Source: Streptomyces koelreuteriae
Lineage (GTDB): Bacteria; Actinomycetota; Actinomycetes; Streptomycetales; Streptomycetaceae
Assembly (NCBI RefSeq): GCF_018604545.1
Contig: NZ_CP075896.1
Coordinates: 6,572,001-6,636,000 of the forward strand
DNA: 64,000 nt
Reading direction: 5' to 3'
Shown here: positions 17,328 through 25,100 of the stretch, in pieces
How the letters are laid out: each line of letters starts with the position of its first letter
Numbering within the stretch: position 1 is the first letter of the stretch
The notes under the pieces: generated by a model
The model's input: only the letters and a program-made list of their open reading frames with translations
Told to the model about the DNA's origin: nothing
The model's database searches: none
Made by a program: the position numbers and the translations under genes

Positions 17328-18137
17328 TCAGTACGGCCAGATCGGCGGGTCCGTCACGAACGGGCCGCCGAGGTAGGCGTGGGCCTCGTTGCCGTCCCGC
17401 AGCTCTCCCTGCTCGGCGATCAGCTTCTCGGCGAAGGGCTCGGAGTCGTCCTGGGGGTCGTAGCCGAGCGCGCGTGCCGTGGTGAGGTCCCACCAGAGCC
17501 GGGTGTTGGCGGAGGAGCCGTAGACGACGGTGTGGCCGACGTTCTCGGCGGTCAGGCTCGCGTGGAGGAGACGGGCGCCGTCGGTCGGGCTCATCCAGAT
17601 CGACAGCATGCGCACGCTGGTCGGCTCGGCGAAGCAGGAGCCGATGCGCACCGAGACCGTCTCGACGCCGTGCTTGTCCCAGTAGAACTGCGCGAGGTCT
17701 TCGCCGAAGGACTTGGACAGGCCGTAGAAGGTGTCCGGGCGGTGCGGGGTGTCGATGGGGATGAGCGGGTCGTCGCCCCGGGGGCGCGGGGTGTAGCCGA
17801 CGGCGTGGTTGGAGGAGGCGAAGACGATCCGGCCGACGCCCTCCTCGCGGGCGGCCTCGTACAGGTGGTAGGTGCCCTCGATGTTCGCCTTGAGGATCTT
17901 CTCGAAGGGGGCTTCCAGGGAGATGCCCGCGAGGTGGATGATCGCGTCGACGCCCCGGACCGCCTCGCGCACGGCGTCCTTGTCGCCGAGGTCGGCGACG
18001 ATCGCGTCCGGCGCGTCCTCGATCGGGCGCAGGTCGAGCAGGCGCAGCTCGTAGCCGTAGGCCGGGAGCAGGTCCCGCATCAGGGTGCCGAGGCCGCCGG
18101 CGGCGCCGGTGAGCAGAACGGTGCGGGGAGCGGGCAT
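17328..18137 (-). CDS. udh: Uronate dehydrogenase (NAD-dependent, SDR fold)
   Basis: 269 residues. The Rossmann motif TGAAGGLG (10-17), the SSNHAVGY active-site stretch (108-115) and the YGLSK pair Y138/K142 match bacterial uronate dehydrogenases, which oxidise D-galacturonate or D-glucuronate to the aldarolactone. ATG 18137 is preferred over the in-frame ATGs farther upstream because GGAG precedes it and family members begin at this point. It is divergent from the 5-dehydro-4-deoxyglucarate dehydratase gene, which acts two steps later. The aldarate dehydratase between them is not in this window. Confidence 0.85.
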   Translation of the reverse strand: MPAPRTVLLTGAAGGLGTLMRDLLPAYGYELRLLDLRPIEDAPDAIVADLGDKDAVREAVRGVDAIIHLAGISLEAPFEKILKANIEGTYHLYEAAREEGVGRIVFASSNHAVGYTPRPRGDDPLIPIDTPHRPDTFYGLSKSFGEDLAQFYWDKHGVETVSVRIGSCFAEPTSVRMLSIWMSPTDGARLLHASLTAENVGHTVVYGSSANTRLWWDLTTARALGYDPQDDSEPFAEKLIAEQGELRDGNEAHAYLGGPFVTDPPIWPY

Positions 18138-18197
18138 CCTCGGGTCTCCTTGAATGGGCCGCCGTGTACATGGGCGCACGGCATTCATATGCGTGGA

Positions 18198-18228
18198 CAC
18201 GCTAAGGAGCTGGGGTGGAGCCCGTCAA
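18198..18228 (-). promoter_or_regulatory. Promoter of udh, sharing a mirrored -10 box with the divergent promoter
   Basis: On the minus strand: TTGACG (18228-18223), 18-bp spacer, TAGCGT (18204-18199). The extended -10 CCTTAGCGTG (18207-18198) is the exact inverted copy of the one at 18299-18308. Transcription would begin about 55 bp upstream of the udh ATG. Confidence 0.55.
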
Positions 18229-18277
18229 GTATGGCGCGGGAGCGGCGAATCCGCTGGTGCGTCGCGGGTTCGCGCGC

Positions 18278-18308
18278 TTGACCGGCACCAAGGGGGCGCC
18301 TTAGCGTG
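18278..18308 (+). promoter_or_regulatory. Promoter of kdgD, sharing a mirrored -10 box with the divergent promoter
   Basis: TTGACC (18278-18283), 18-bp spacer, TAGCGT (18302-18307). The -35 boxes of the two divergent promoters are about 50 bp apart. Downstream, GTTCAGAAATATAGAC (18314-18329) starts like a candidate IclR site before the semialdehyde dehydrogenase gene at 59081. Confidence 0.55.
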
Positions 18309-18336
18309 GAGGTGTTCAGAAATATAGACGCCAATC

Positions 18337-19302
18337 ATGAATATGGAACCGGGAGAGCTTGTGACGTCAGCCCCTCTCGCCGCTCGGCTCACCGTCCCCA
18401 GCGGACCGCTGTTCTTCCCGGTCACCGCGTACGGCCCCGACGGCTCCGTGGACCTCGACGCCTACCGCACGCATGTACGCCGCGGGGTGGAGGCCGGAGC
18501 CGCCGCCGTGTTCGCCTGCTGCGGCACCGGCGAGTTCCACGCGCTCACGCCTGAGGAGTTCGAGCGGTGTGTCCGGGCGGCCGTCGAGGCGACCGAGGGG
18601 CGTGTGCCGGTGGTCGCGGGCGCCGGGTACGGCACCGCGCTCGCCGTGCGCTACGCCCGCCTCGCCGAGGCCGCAGGGGCGGACGGGCTGCTCGCCATGC
18701 CGCCCTACCTCGTCGTCGCCGGGCAGGAAGGCCTGCTGCGGCACTACCGGGAGGTGGCCGCCGCGACCGCCCTGCCGGTCATCGTCTACCAGCGCGACAA
18801 CGCTGTCTTCACCCCGGAGACCGTCGTCGAACTGGCCCGCACGGACGGGATCATCGGCCTCAAGGACGGGCTCGGCGACCTCGACCTCATGCAGCGCGTC
18901 ATCAGCGCGGTGCGCTCGGAGGTCCCGGGCGATTTCCTGTACTTCAACGGCCTGCCGACCGCCGAGCAGACCCAGCTCGCCTACCGCGCCCTCGGTGTCA
19001 CGCTCTACTCCTCCGCCGTGTTCTGCTTCGCGCCCGAGCTGGCCCTCGCCTTCCACCAGGCCCTCGGCAACGGCGACGAACGGACCGTCGAGAAGCTGCT
19101 GGACGGCTTCTTCCGCCCGTTCGTCGAACTGCGTGCCCAGGGGCGTGGTTACGCCGTCGCCCTCGTCAAGGCCGGTGTACGGCTGCGTGGCCTCGACGTG
19201 GGCGAGGTGCGGCCCCCGCTGCACGAGCCGACCGAGGATCATGTCAAGCAGCTCGCCGAACTGATCGAACGCGGCTATGCGCTGCTGGAGGAGGCCAAGT
19301 GA
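18337..19302 (+). CDS. kdgD: 5-dehydro-4-deoxyglucarate dehydratase
   Basis: 321 residues, DHDPS/NAL superfamily TIM barrel. It converts 5-dehydro-4-deoxy-D-glucarate into 2,5-dioxopentanoate (alpha-ketoglutarate semialdehyde), water and CO2. Diagnostic features are PLFFPVTAYGPDG, CCGTGEFHALTPEE, the catalytic Tyr in VIVYQRDNAV (Y151) and the Schiff-base Lys in IIGLKDGLGD (K176), then FNGLPTAEQTQLAYRALGVTLYSSAVFCF. The AVF and KDG-GD phrases separate it from true dihydrodipicolinate synthases. GTG 18361 is an alternative start, but GGGAGAG is only 3 nt before it. Overlaps the next gene by 4 nt. Confidence 0.88.
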   Translation: MNMEPGELVTSAPLAARLTVPSGPLFFPVTAYGPDGSVDLDAYRTHVRRGVEAGAAAVFACCGTGEFHALTPEEFERCVRAAVEATEGRVPVVAGAGYGTALAVRYARLAEAAGADGLLAMPPYLVVAGQEGLLRHYREVAAATALPVIVYQRDNAVFTPETVVELARTDGIIGLKDGLGDLDLMQRVISAVRSEVPGDFLYFNGLPTAEQTQLAYRALGVTLYSSAVFCFAPELALAFHQALGNGDERTVEKLLDGFFRPFVELRAQGRGYAVALVKAGVRLRGLDVGEVRPPLHEPTEDHVKQLAELIERGYALLEEAK

Positions 19303-20465
19303 AGGCGTCGGCATTCGTCTATCCCTGGGACGTCAACGGGGACCCGGAGGCGCCCGCGCGGATCGCCGCGCTCGGTGTGGAGCAGGTGACGCTCGCCGCC
19401 GCCTACCACTCCACGCGCGCCCTCACGCCCCGCCACCCGCGCCACCGCATCGTCACCGCCGAGCACGCCTCCGTGCTGTATCCGGCGGACGACCGCTGGG
19501 CTGGGCGCGAGCTGCGCCCCTACGCGGCCGGCGCCTGGGCCCCCGGGGACGCCTTCGGGGAGGCCGCCGTCGCTCTTGCGGACGCCGGTCTCGGGGTGCA
19601 CACCTGGGTCGTCCTCGCGCACAACTCCCGCCTCGGCGCCGAGCACCCGGACACCTCGGTCGTCAACGCCTACGGCGACCACTACCCCTGGGCGCCGTGC
19701 ATCGCCCAGCCCGCCACGCGCGCGTACCTGACCGACCTGGCGGCGGAGGCGGCGGTACGGCCCGGGGCGCGGGGCACCGAGCTGGAGTCCCTCGGCTGGT
19801 ACGGCCTGCAGCATCTGCACGCCCACGACAAGACCGGCGGCATCGGCCTCGGGGACGCCGGGCAGTACCTGATGGCGCTCTGCTTCTGCCCGTCCTGCCG
19901 GGAGGGCTACGGCCGGCACGGCCTCGACGCCGACGAGCTGGCCGCCGCCGTACGGACCGCGCTGGAGCCGGTCTGGCAGGGGGCGACGCCCTCCGACGGG
20001 GGCTGGACCGGCATCGAGAAGCTCCTCGGCGAGACCCTCGCGCACACCACGCGCGCGTGGCGCGACGACACCGCCCGCACGCTCCAGGAGCAGGCCGTCG
20101 CCGCGGTCCGGGCCGCCGCCCCCGACGGCTTCCAGGTGCTGCTGCACGCGGACCCGGTGTCCTACCACGTCGGCGCCAACCCCGGCGTCGACCCGGCGCA
20201 CATCCTCTCCGTCGCGGACGGCGTGGTCGTGCCCTGCGCGGGAGGCACCGGCACCCTGGCGCCGTTCGCGAGCCAGGGCAAGGAGGACGCCGTCATCGCC
20301 GCCAACTTCCCCGTCATCTCGGGCATGGGCGGCAGCCTCGACACCCTCGCCGACGACATGGCCGAGGCCCGCCGCCTCGGGGCCACCGAGCTGCGGCTGT
20401 ATCACGCCGGGTTGGCATCGGACGGGGACCTGGATGCGGTCCGCGCCGTGCTCGCGGGGCGCTGA
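19299..20465 (+). CDS. Uncharacterised protein coupled to kdgD (possible TIM-barrel glycosidase-like)
   Basis: 388 residues from GTG 19299, which overlaps the kdgD stop (GTGA). No signal peptide or membrane helix. Visible features: an N-terminal strand-like ASAFVYPWD, VTLAAAYHSTRALTPRHPRHR, HTWVVLAHNSRLG, a Cys cluster C195-F-C197-P-S-C200 followed by REGYGRHG, and later FQVLLHADP and ELRLYHAG. The order of short beta-strand-like segments and the CxCPxC(R/x) phrase recall hypothetical glycosyl-hydrolase-like TIM barrels. I do not recognise an assigned family. Tight coupling to kdgD suggests a role in uronate or pectin-sugar metabolism. Confidence 0.75.
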   Translation: MKASAFVYPWDVNGDPEAPARIAALGVEQVTLAAAYHSTRALTPRHPRHRIVTAEHASVLYPADDRWAGRELRPYAAGAWAPGDAFGEAAVALADAGLGVHTWVVLAHNSRLGAEHPDTSVVNAYGDHYPWAPCIAQPATRAYLTDLAAEAAVRPGARGTELESLGWYGLQHLHAHDKTGGIGLGDAGQYLMALCFCPSCREGYGRHGLDADELAAAVRTALEPVWQGATPSDGGWTGIEKLLGETLAHTTRAWRDDTARTLQEQAVAAVRAAAPDGFQVLLHADPVSYHVGANPGVDPAHILSVADGVVVPCAGGTGTLAPFASQGKEDAVIAANFPVISGMGGSLDTLADDMAEARRLGATELRLYHAGLASDGDLDAVRAVLAGR

Positions 20466-20504
20466 GGCTGCGGGGGCGCGCGGGCCGGTGGCTCTTTCAG
20501 GCGG

Positions 20505-20876
20505 GGCCGCTGTCGCCAGGGGGGCCGCGTCCAGTGCCTGACAGCAGCGGCTGGTGGTGTGCTGATTCGGCCGGGGCCGAGCCCGGTGGCTGGGCGTTGG
20601 CGGGCTGTGGCTTCGTCATGTCGGGTTGGTGTCCGACGGCGATCTCGGAGTGGTCTGTTCCGTCGGTGCTGGGCGCCGGATCAGCGGGGCTGCCGTTGCC
20701 AGCAGGGCCGCGCCCGGGGCCTCGGCACATGCCGGTGGCGGGCCAGCTCGGTCAGGTCCCTCCGGTGGCTGGGCGCCCGATCAGCGGGGTCGCCGTTGCC
20801 AGCAGGGCCGCGCCCAGAGCCCGACGGCACCGGCCGGTAGTGCGCTGACTCGGCCCGGGCCCGCCCCCCCGGTGGC
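20505..20876 (-). repeat. Decayed tandem copies of the 3' end of the MFS exporter gene
   Basis: The 431-bp gap 20466-20896 holds no intact gene. Read on the minus strand, 20772-20820 encodes ALGAALLATATPLIGRPATGG and 20672-20720 encodes APGAALLATAAPLIRRPS. Both match the end of the MFS protein (ALGGALLLTATPLFRRQ), and a weaker third copy lies around 20505-20530. Flanking bases repeat too: ccggtggct(c/g)ggcg occurs at 20583, 20762 and 20869, and tccgacggcg at 20632 and 20913. This looks like old tandem duplication of the last coding segment plus flank. No terminator is evident. Confidence 0.65.
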
Positions 20877-20896
20877 TCGGCGTCGACGAGCTGCCA

Positions 20897-22135
20897 TCAC
20901 GCCGCGTCGGCATCCGACGGCGCTCTCCACCCGCTCCGTTCCGCCCGCGCCTGGCGCCGGAACAGCGGGGTCGCCGTCAGCAGCAGCGCCCCTCCCAGGG
21001 CCACTAGTACCAGCCGGTGGTCGGTCAGTTCGACCAAGGTCGCCCCGGTGGCCAGGCCGAGCACGTTCGGGGTGTACACCAGCGTGTTGGCCGTGGCGGT
21101 GACGCGGCCCAGCAGTGGGCCGGGGGTCTCGCGCTGTACCGAGGTCAGGGTGGCGATCAGTACGGCGGGCAGGCCCGCGCCGATCGCCGCGCCGGACACC
21201 AGCGCCAGGGGGTCGGACGGCACCGCCCGCAGGGCCACCGCGACGGCCAGCAGGGCGATGCCGTACGCCGCGAAGCGCCGCGCGCCCAGTCGGCGCAGGG
21301 CCGTGCCGGAGAGCAGGCCGATCGCCACCGACCCGGCGCCCTGGACGGCGTACAGCACACCGGCGTACGCGGGGGAGTGCCCGAGGCCGTCGACGACGGC
21401 GTAGACCATCGCCCCGTTCACTCCGGCGCACAGCATGGTCGCGCCGCCCGCCAGGACCAGGGGGCGCAGCACGGGGTGGGACCAGAGGTGGCGGGCGCCC
21501 TCGGCGGTTCGCTTCCGGTGGTTTCCGGTGGGTGGGGCGGGCTGCCGCTCCCGGACCCGCAGTAGCGCGTACAACCCTGTGGCCAGCACGAACGTCGCCG
21601 CGTCCAAGAGGGCGACGCTCGCACCGCCGTACGCGGCGTACAGGCCCGCGCCCGCCAGCGGGGCCAGGAGTTTCATGCCCTCGGCGGCCGTCATGCGCAG
21701 GCCGTTGAAGTCGCCGAGCAGGGATGGGTCGACGGCGTCGGCCACCAGCGCCGATTCGGCCGCGTCCTGGACGACTCCCGCCGCGCCGTACAGGAACAGC
21801 ACCGCGTACAGCAGCCACAGGTCGCCCGGGGCGTCGACGCTCACGAGGGTGAGCAGGAGGGCGGCCAGGAGCAGGTTCACGCCGATCAGCAGCGGCTTGC
21901 GGCTGCCCCGGTCGGCGAGGGTGCCGAGCAGCGGGCCGGCCAGGGTCGGCAGCCACATGGCGAGCACGCACAGTGCGGCCAGGCCGTCCGAACCGGTGAG
22001 GTCCTTGACCCAGACGCCGGACGCGAGCCACAGGGCCGAGGTGCCGAAGCCGGAGACCACCACGGAGGAGAGGTAGAGCCCCGCGTTGCGGTCGCGCAGG
22101 ACGAGCACGAGAGGCCAGGTCGACTTGATCGTCAT
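20897..22135 (-). CDS. MFS transporter (drug-efflux or macrolide-exporter-like)
   Basis: 412 residues with about 12 predicted membrane helices. The first is in GLYLSSVVVSGFGTSALWLASGVWV, with the typical MFS loop LLGTLADRGSRKPLLIGVN between helices 2 and 3. The middle segment is cytoplasmic and basic (GNHRKRTAEGARHL). The overall look is the MefA/enterobactin-exporter type, expelling small molecules with proton exchange; the substrate is unknown. ATG 22135 is chosen because upstream in-frame codons overlap the neighbouring AHSA1 gene. Its 3' end has degenerate copies downstream. Confidence 0.85.
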   Translation of the reverse strand: MTIKSTWPLVLVLRDRNAGLYLSSVVVSGFGTSALWLASGVWVKDLTGSDGLAALCVLAMWLPTLAGPLLGTLADRGSRKPLLIGVNLLLAALLLTLVSVDAPGDLWLLYAVLFLYGAAGVVQDAAESALVADAVDPSLLGDFNGLRMTAAEGMKLLAPLAGAGLYAAYGGASVALLDAATFVLATGLYALLRVRERQPAPPTGNHRKRTAEGARHLWSHPVLRPLVLAGGATMLCAGVNGAMVYAVVDGLGHSPAYAGVLYAVQGAGSVAIGLLSGTALRRLGARRFAAYGIALLAVAVALRAVPSDPLALVSGAAIGAGLPAVLIATLTSVQRETPGPLLGRVTATANTLVYTPNVLGLATGATLVELTDHRLVLVALGGALLLTATPLFRRQARAERSGWRAPSDADAA

Positions 22136-22209
22136 GCCTGGCCATCGTGGGGCTAAGGACCGGGCGGAGGGATCGGGAGGGTGCCTTAGTTCGTGCTCGG
22201 GGACAGTGA

Positions 22210-22668
22210 TCAATCCCAGGGTGAGGCGAGCATTTCCCCCAGCTTGCCGAGGCTCTGCACCCAGCCTTCCTCGTGGAGTACCCGCCGCCGCTCGGTGGCG
22301 AAGTCGCCCTGGTCGAGGGTGAGCTCGGACCGTCTGACGTCGGTGTCGTGCAGCGACAGTGTCACCACCGTCTCCCGGTCCTCGGGGTCGGGCTCCTCCC
22401 AGCGGAAGGTGTACGACAGGCCTACCGGGGGATCGACGTCGATGTATTCGCCCACCAGGTGGAACAGCTCGCCTTCCGGGGGCTGCATCGCGATCCGGTA
22501 GGCACCACCCGGGCGGAGATCGATCTCCACACCCGGGGTGTCGAACCCGTCCGGGCCCCACCAGCGTGCCAGTTCCCGGGGCTCGGTCAGCTTGCGGAAC
22601 ACGACCGGGCACAGATCGTCCAGCTCGTACTCCAGATGCAGTCTCAGCGCGCCGTCCTGTGTCATCAC
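22210..22668 (-). CDS. SRPBCC / AHSA1-family protein
   Basis: 152 residues with the START-like fold typical of AHSA1 proteins: VFRKLTEPRELARWWGPDGFD at the start, then LRPGGAYRIAM, LVGEYIDVDPPVGLSYTFRWE, and the C-terminal helix HEEGWVQSLGKLGEML. Members bind hydrophobic ligands or assist stress responses; many are paired with ArsR regulators, which is not the case here. Reads in the same direction as the MFS gene, 74 bp upstream of it. Confidence 0.85.
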   Translation of the reverse strand: MMTQDGALRLHLEYELDDLCPVVFRKLTEPRELARWWGPDGFDTPGVEIDLRPGGAYRIAMQPPEGELFHLVGEYIDVDPPVGLSYTFRWEEPDPEDRETVVTLSLHDTDVRRSELTLDQGDFATERRRVLHEEGWVQSLGKLGEMLASPWD

Positions 22669-22785
22669 GCATCACCTGTCACCGAAGATGCCTGAAATAA
22701 CCCCTATGTATATTTTAGTCCGGGCGATGAGTTCCGCGGTCGCCGTCGGTCCACCTCTCAGGAACGGAACCAGGAGGAGCAGCCG

Positions 22786-23382
22786 ATGACCGACACGACC
22801 CCGACCCTCGACCTCGGACCCCAGACGGCGGTCGTCGCACGCCTGGCCGAAGCTGTCACCGACGAGCAGCTCGCGGGCCCGACGCCCTGCCCCGAGTACA
22901 GGGTGCGCCATGTGCTGGGCCATCTGGCCGGACTGGCCGCCGCCTTCCGTGACGCCGGCCGCAAGGACCTCGGAGCCACGACCGACACCAATCCGCAGTC
23001 CGCGCTCCCGGACATCGGCCCCGGCTGGCGCGAGGAGCTGCCCGAGGTGCTCGGTGAACTGGCCGAGGCCTGGCGCGACCCGGCCGCGTGGACCGGTATG
23101 ACCCGGGCCGGAGGCCTGGACCTGCCCGGCGAGATCGCGGGCCTCGTCGCCACCGACGAGCTGGTGATCCACGGCTGGGACCTGGCCCGCGCCACCGGCC
23201 GGCCCTACGCCCCCGACCCGGCCGCGCTCCAGGTCTGCCACGACTTCCTCACGGCGGCGGCCGACGACCCCGGCCGCGGTGAGATCTTCGGCCCCGTCGT
23301 GCCCGTGGGCGCGGACGCGGCGCTGCTGGACCGGGCGGTGGGGCTGAGCGGGCGGAAGCCGGGGTGGACGCCAGGCCCGTAG
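22786..23382 (+). CDS. TIGR03086-type metal-binding protein (DinB/mycothiol-dependent isomerase fold)
   Basis: 198 residues. The opening VVARLAEAVTDEQLAGPTPCPEYRVRHVLGHLAGLAAAF and the later LVIHGWDLARATGRPY are the metal-binding segments of the actinobacterial TIGR03086/maleylpyruvate isomerase N-terminal family, with a His triad (HVLGH, H in VIHGWD). Related enzymes use mycothiol. Substrate unknown. Preceded by GGAGGAGCAG 6-12 nt upstream of ATG 22786. Isolated between a divergent AHSA1 gene and the GntR operon. Confidence 0.8.
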   Translation: MTDTTPTLDLGPQTAVVARLAEAVTDEQLAGPTPCPEYRVRHVLGHLAGLAAAFRDAGRKDLGATTDTNPQSALPDIGPGWREELPEVLGELAEAWRDPAAWTGMTRAGGLDLPGEIAGLVATDELVIHGWDLARATGRPYAPDPAALQVCHDFLTAAADDPGRGEIFGPVVPVGADAALLDRAVGLSGRKPGWTPGP

Positions 23383-23413
23383 AAAGCGATTTCCCTTTCC
23401 TTTGTCGAAAGCA

Positions 23414-23442
23414 TTGACGAACCACACGCGCCCTCCTACGGT
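23414..23442 (+). promoter_or_regulatory. Promoter of the GntR-DHDPS-IlvD operon
   Basis: TTGACG (23414-23419), 17-bp spacer, TACGGT (23437-23442). It lies 91 bp before the GntR start codon; the stretch between carries the direct repeats listed separately. Confidence 0.5.
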
Positions 23443-23474
23443 CATCGCGTCGTACTTCGTACGTCATATATGAG

Positions 23475-23521
23475 ACGCGATACGCGAGATCCCATACGCG
23501 ATCCGTCGTGACGCGAGATCC
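23475..23521 (+). promoter_or_regulatory. Cluster of ACGCGA direct repeats upstream of the GntR gene
   Basis: ACGCGA occurs four times, at 23475, 23482, 23496 and 23511. Two of these are extended to ACGCGAGATCC (23482-23492 and 23511-23521). They lie between the candidate promoter and ATG 23533. A repeated element here could be the autoregulatory target of the GntR protein encoded next. Confidence 0.45.
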
Positions 23522-23532
23522 GAGAGGCGCGC

Positions 23533-24192
23533 ATGACCTCTGTGCCCACGCCGATCCCCTCCCGCACGCAGTTCGTGCTGGAAGGGATCAAGCACCGCAT
23601 CCTCACCGGGCAGTTGACGCCCGGGCAGGCGCTGGTCGAGACCGAGCTCGCCGCACAGTTCGGGGTGTCGAAGACCCCGGTGCGCGAGGCCCTCAAGACC
23701 CTCGCCGGGACCGGGCTGGTCGTGATGAGCCAGTACAAGGGCGTCACCGTGCGCCTGGTGGACGCGGACATGGCACGCGAGGTCTACGACGTACGGCTGC
23801 TGCTGGAACCCGAGGCGCTGAAGCGCGCCGTACAGCGCGGGGCCTCCCTGGACGCCGCCCGTGAGGCGCTGACCAGGGCCGACGCGGCCGTCGACACCGC
23901 CGAACGGTCCCTCGCCAACCGGGAGTTCCACCGCGCCCTGTACCTGCCCTGCGGCAACCCGCTGCTCGGCCGGATGCTCGACGAGGTCCGCGACCAGGCC
24001 GCCCTGGTCTCCGCCGTCGCCTGGGCCGCCTCCCCGTCCTGGGAGCGGGAGGCCGGCGAGCACCGCGAGATCCTCCGGCTCGCCCTCGACGGCGACGCCG
24101 ACGGCGCGGCCCGCGCCCTCCACTCCCACATCGCGTCCTTCGTACGGCGTGCTTTCCCCGAGGCAGGACTGGAACAGGAAGGTCAGCAATGA
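23533..24192 (+). CDS. GntR-family (FCD) regulator of sugar-acid operon
   Basis: 219 residues. Winged helix at about 15-80 (LVETELAAQFGVSKTPVREALKTLAGTGLV, YKGVTVRLV), then an FCD domain with the metal-binding His positions in NREFHRALY and HREILRLALDGD. FCD proteins of this type sense sugar acids or their keto-deoxy derivatives. It overlaps the next gene, a DHDPS-family enzyme, by 4 nt and so is the first gene of the operon it presumably controls. Confidence 0.88.
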   Translation: MTSVPTPIPSRTQFVLEGIKHRILTGQLTPGQALVETELAAQFGVSKTPVREALKTLAGTGLVVMSQYKGVTVRLVDADMAREVYDVRLLLEPEALKRAVQRGASLDAAREALTRADAAVDTAERSLANREFHRALYLPCGNPLLGRMLDEVRDQAALVSAVAWAASPSWEREAGEHREILRLALDGDADGAARALHSHIASFVRRAFPEAGLEQEGQQ

Positions 24193-25100
24193 GCAGCGTG
24201 GCGTTCGAGACCCAGCGGGCGGCCCTGGCCGACGTGGTGGCGATCCCGGTGACCCCGTTCGCCGAGGACGGCTCCGTCGCCGAGGACACCTACCGGGCCC
24301 TGCTGCGCCGTCTGCTCGACGGCGGCATCACGACCCTCACCCCGAACGGCAACACCGGCGAGTTCTACGCCCTGACCCCCGAAGAGCGCCGTCTGGTCAC
24401 CGAGTTGACCATGGACGAGGCAGGGGACCGGGCCGTCGTCCTGGTCGGGGTCGGGCACGACGTGCCGACCGCCGTCGCCTCCGCCCGGCACGCCCGGGAA
24501 CTCGGCGCCCGGATGGTGATGGTCCACCAGCCCGTCCACCCCTACGTCTCCCAGGGTGGCTGGGTCGACTACCACCGGGCCGTCGCCGAGGCCGTGCCCG
24601 AGCTGGGCGTCGTCCCGTACGTCCGCAACCCGCAGCTCACCGGGGCCCGGCTCGCCGAACTCGCCGACGCCTGCCCGAACGTCATCGGCGTGAAGTACGC
24701 CGTCCCGGACGCCGCCAGGTTCGCAGCCTTCGCCCGGGACGCCGGTCTTGAGCGGTTCGTGTGGGTGGCGGGCCTCGCCGAGCCGTACGCCCCCTCCTAC
24801 TTCTCGGCGGGCGCCACCGGATTCACCTCGGGGCTCGTCAACGTCGCCCCCGCCGTCTCCCTGAACATGATCGAGGCGCTGCGCTCCGGCGACTACCCGG
24901 CCGCCATGAAGGTCTGGGAGCAGATCCGCCGCTTCGAGGAACTGCGCGCCGACAGCGGCTCCGCCAACAACGTCACCGTCGTCAAGGAGGCCCTCGCCTC
25001 CCTCGGACTGTGCCGCCGTGAGGTCCGCCCGCCGAGCAAGCCGCTCCCGGAGAGCGAGCGCGCCGAGGTCGCCGCCATCGCCGCGGGGTGGTCGATATGA
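24189..25100 (+). CDS. DHDPS/NAL-superfamily keto-deoxy sugar-acid dehydratase or aldolase
   Basis: 303 residues. TIM barrel with PNGNTGEFYALTPEE, catalytic Tyr in VVPYVRNPQL (Y144) and Schiff-base Lys in VIGVKYAVPD (K169). It sits between a GntR regulator and an IlvD/Edd dehydratase, overlapping both by 4 nt. That context suits 2-keto-3-deoxy-L-arabinonate dehydratase, giving alpha-ketoglutarate semialdehyde. An aldolase producing pyruvate plus an aldehyde is the main alternative; the sequence alone does not decide. Confidence 0.82.
   Translation: MSSVAFETQRAALADVVAIPVTPFAEDGSVAEDTYRALLRRLLDGGITTLTPNGNTGEFYALTPEERRLVTELTMDEAGDRAVVLVGVGHDVPTAVASARHARELGARMVMVHQPVHPYVSQGGWVDYHRAVAEAVPELGVVPYVRNPQLTGARLAELADACPNVIGVKYAVPDAARFAAFARDAGLERFVWVAGLAEPYAPSYFSAGATGFTSGLVNVAPAVSLNMIEALRSGDYPAAMKVWEQIRRFEELRADSGSANNVTVVKEALASLGLCRREVRPPSKPLPESERAEVAAIAAGWSI

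Noticed and set aside
18361..19302. GTG 18361 as the start of kdgD
   Set aside because: The purine-rich stretch is only 3 nt before it, too close for good initiation. It is kept only as an alternative in the gene entry.
20897..22675. A single 592-residue frame joining the MFS protein to upstream sequence
   Set aside because: The first 180 residues overlap the AHSA1 gene out of frame and look like shadow sequence. The MFS family start is at 22135.
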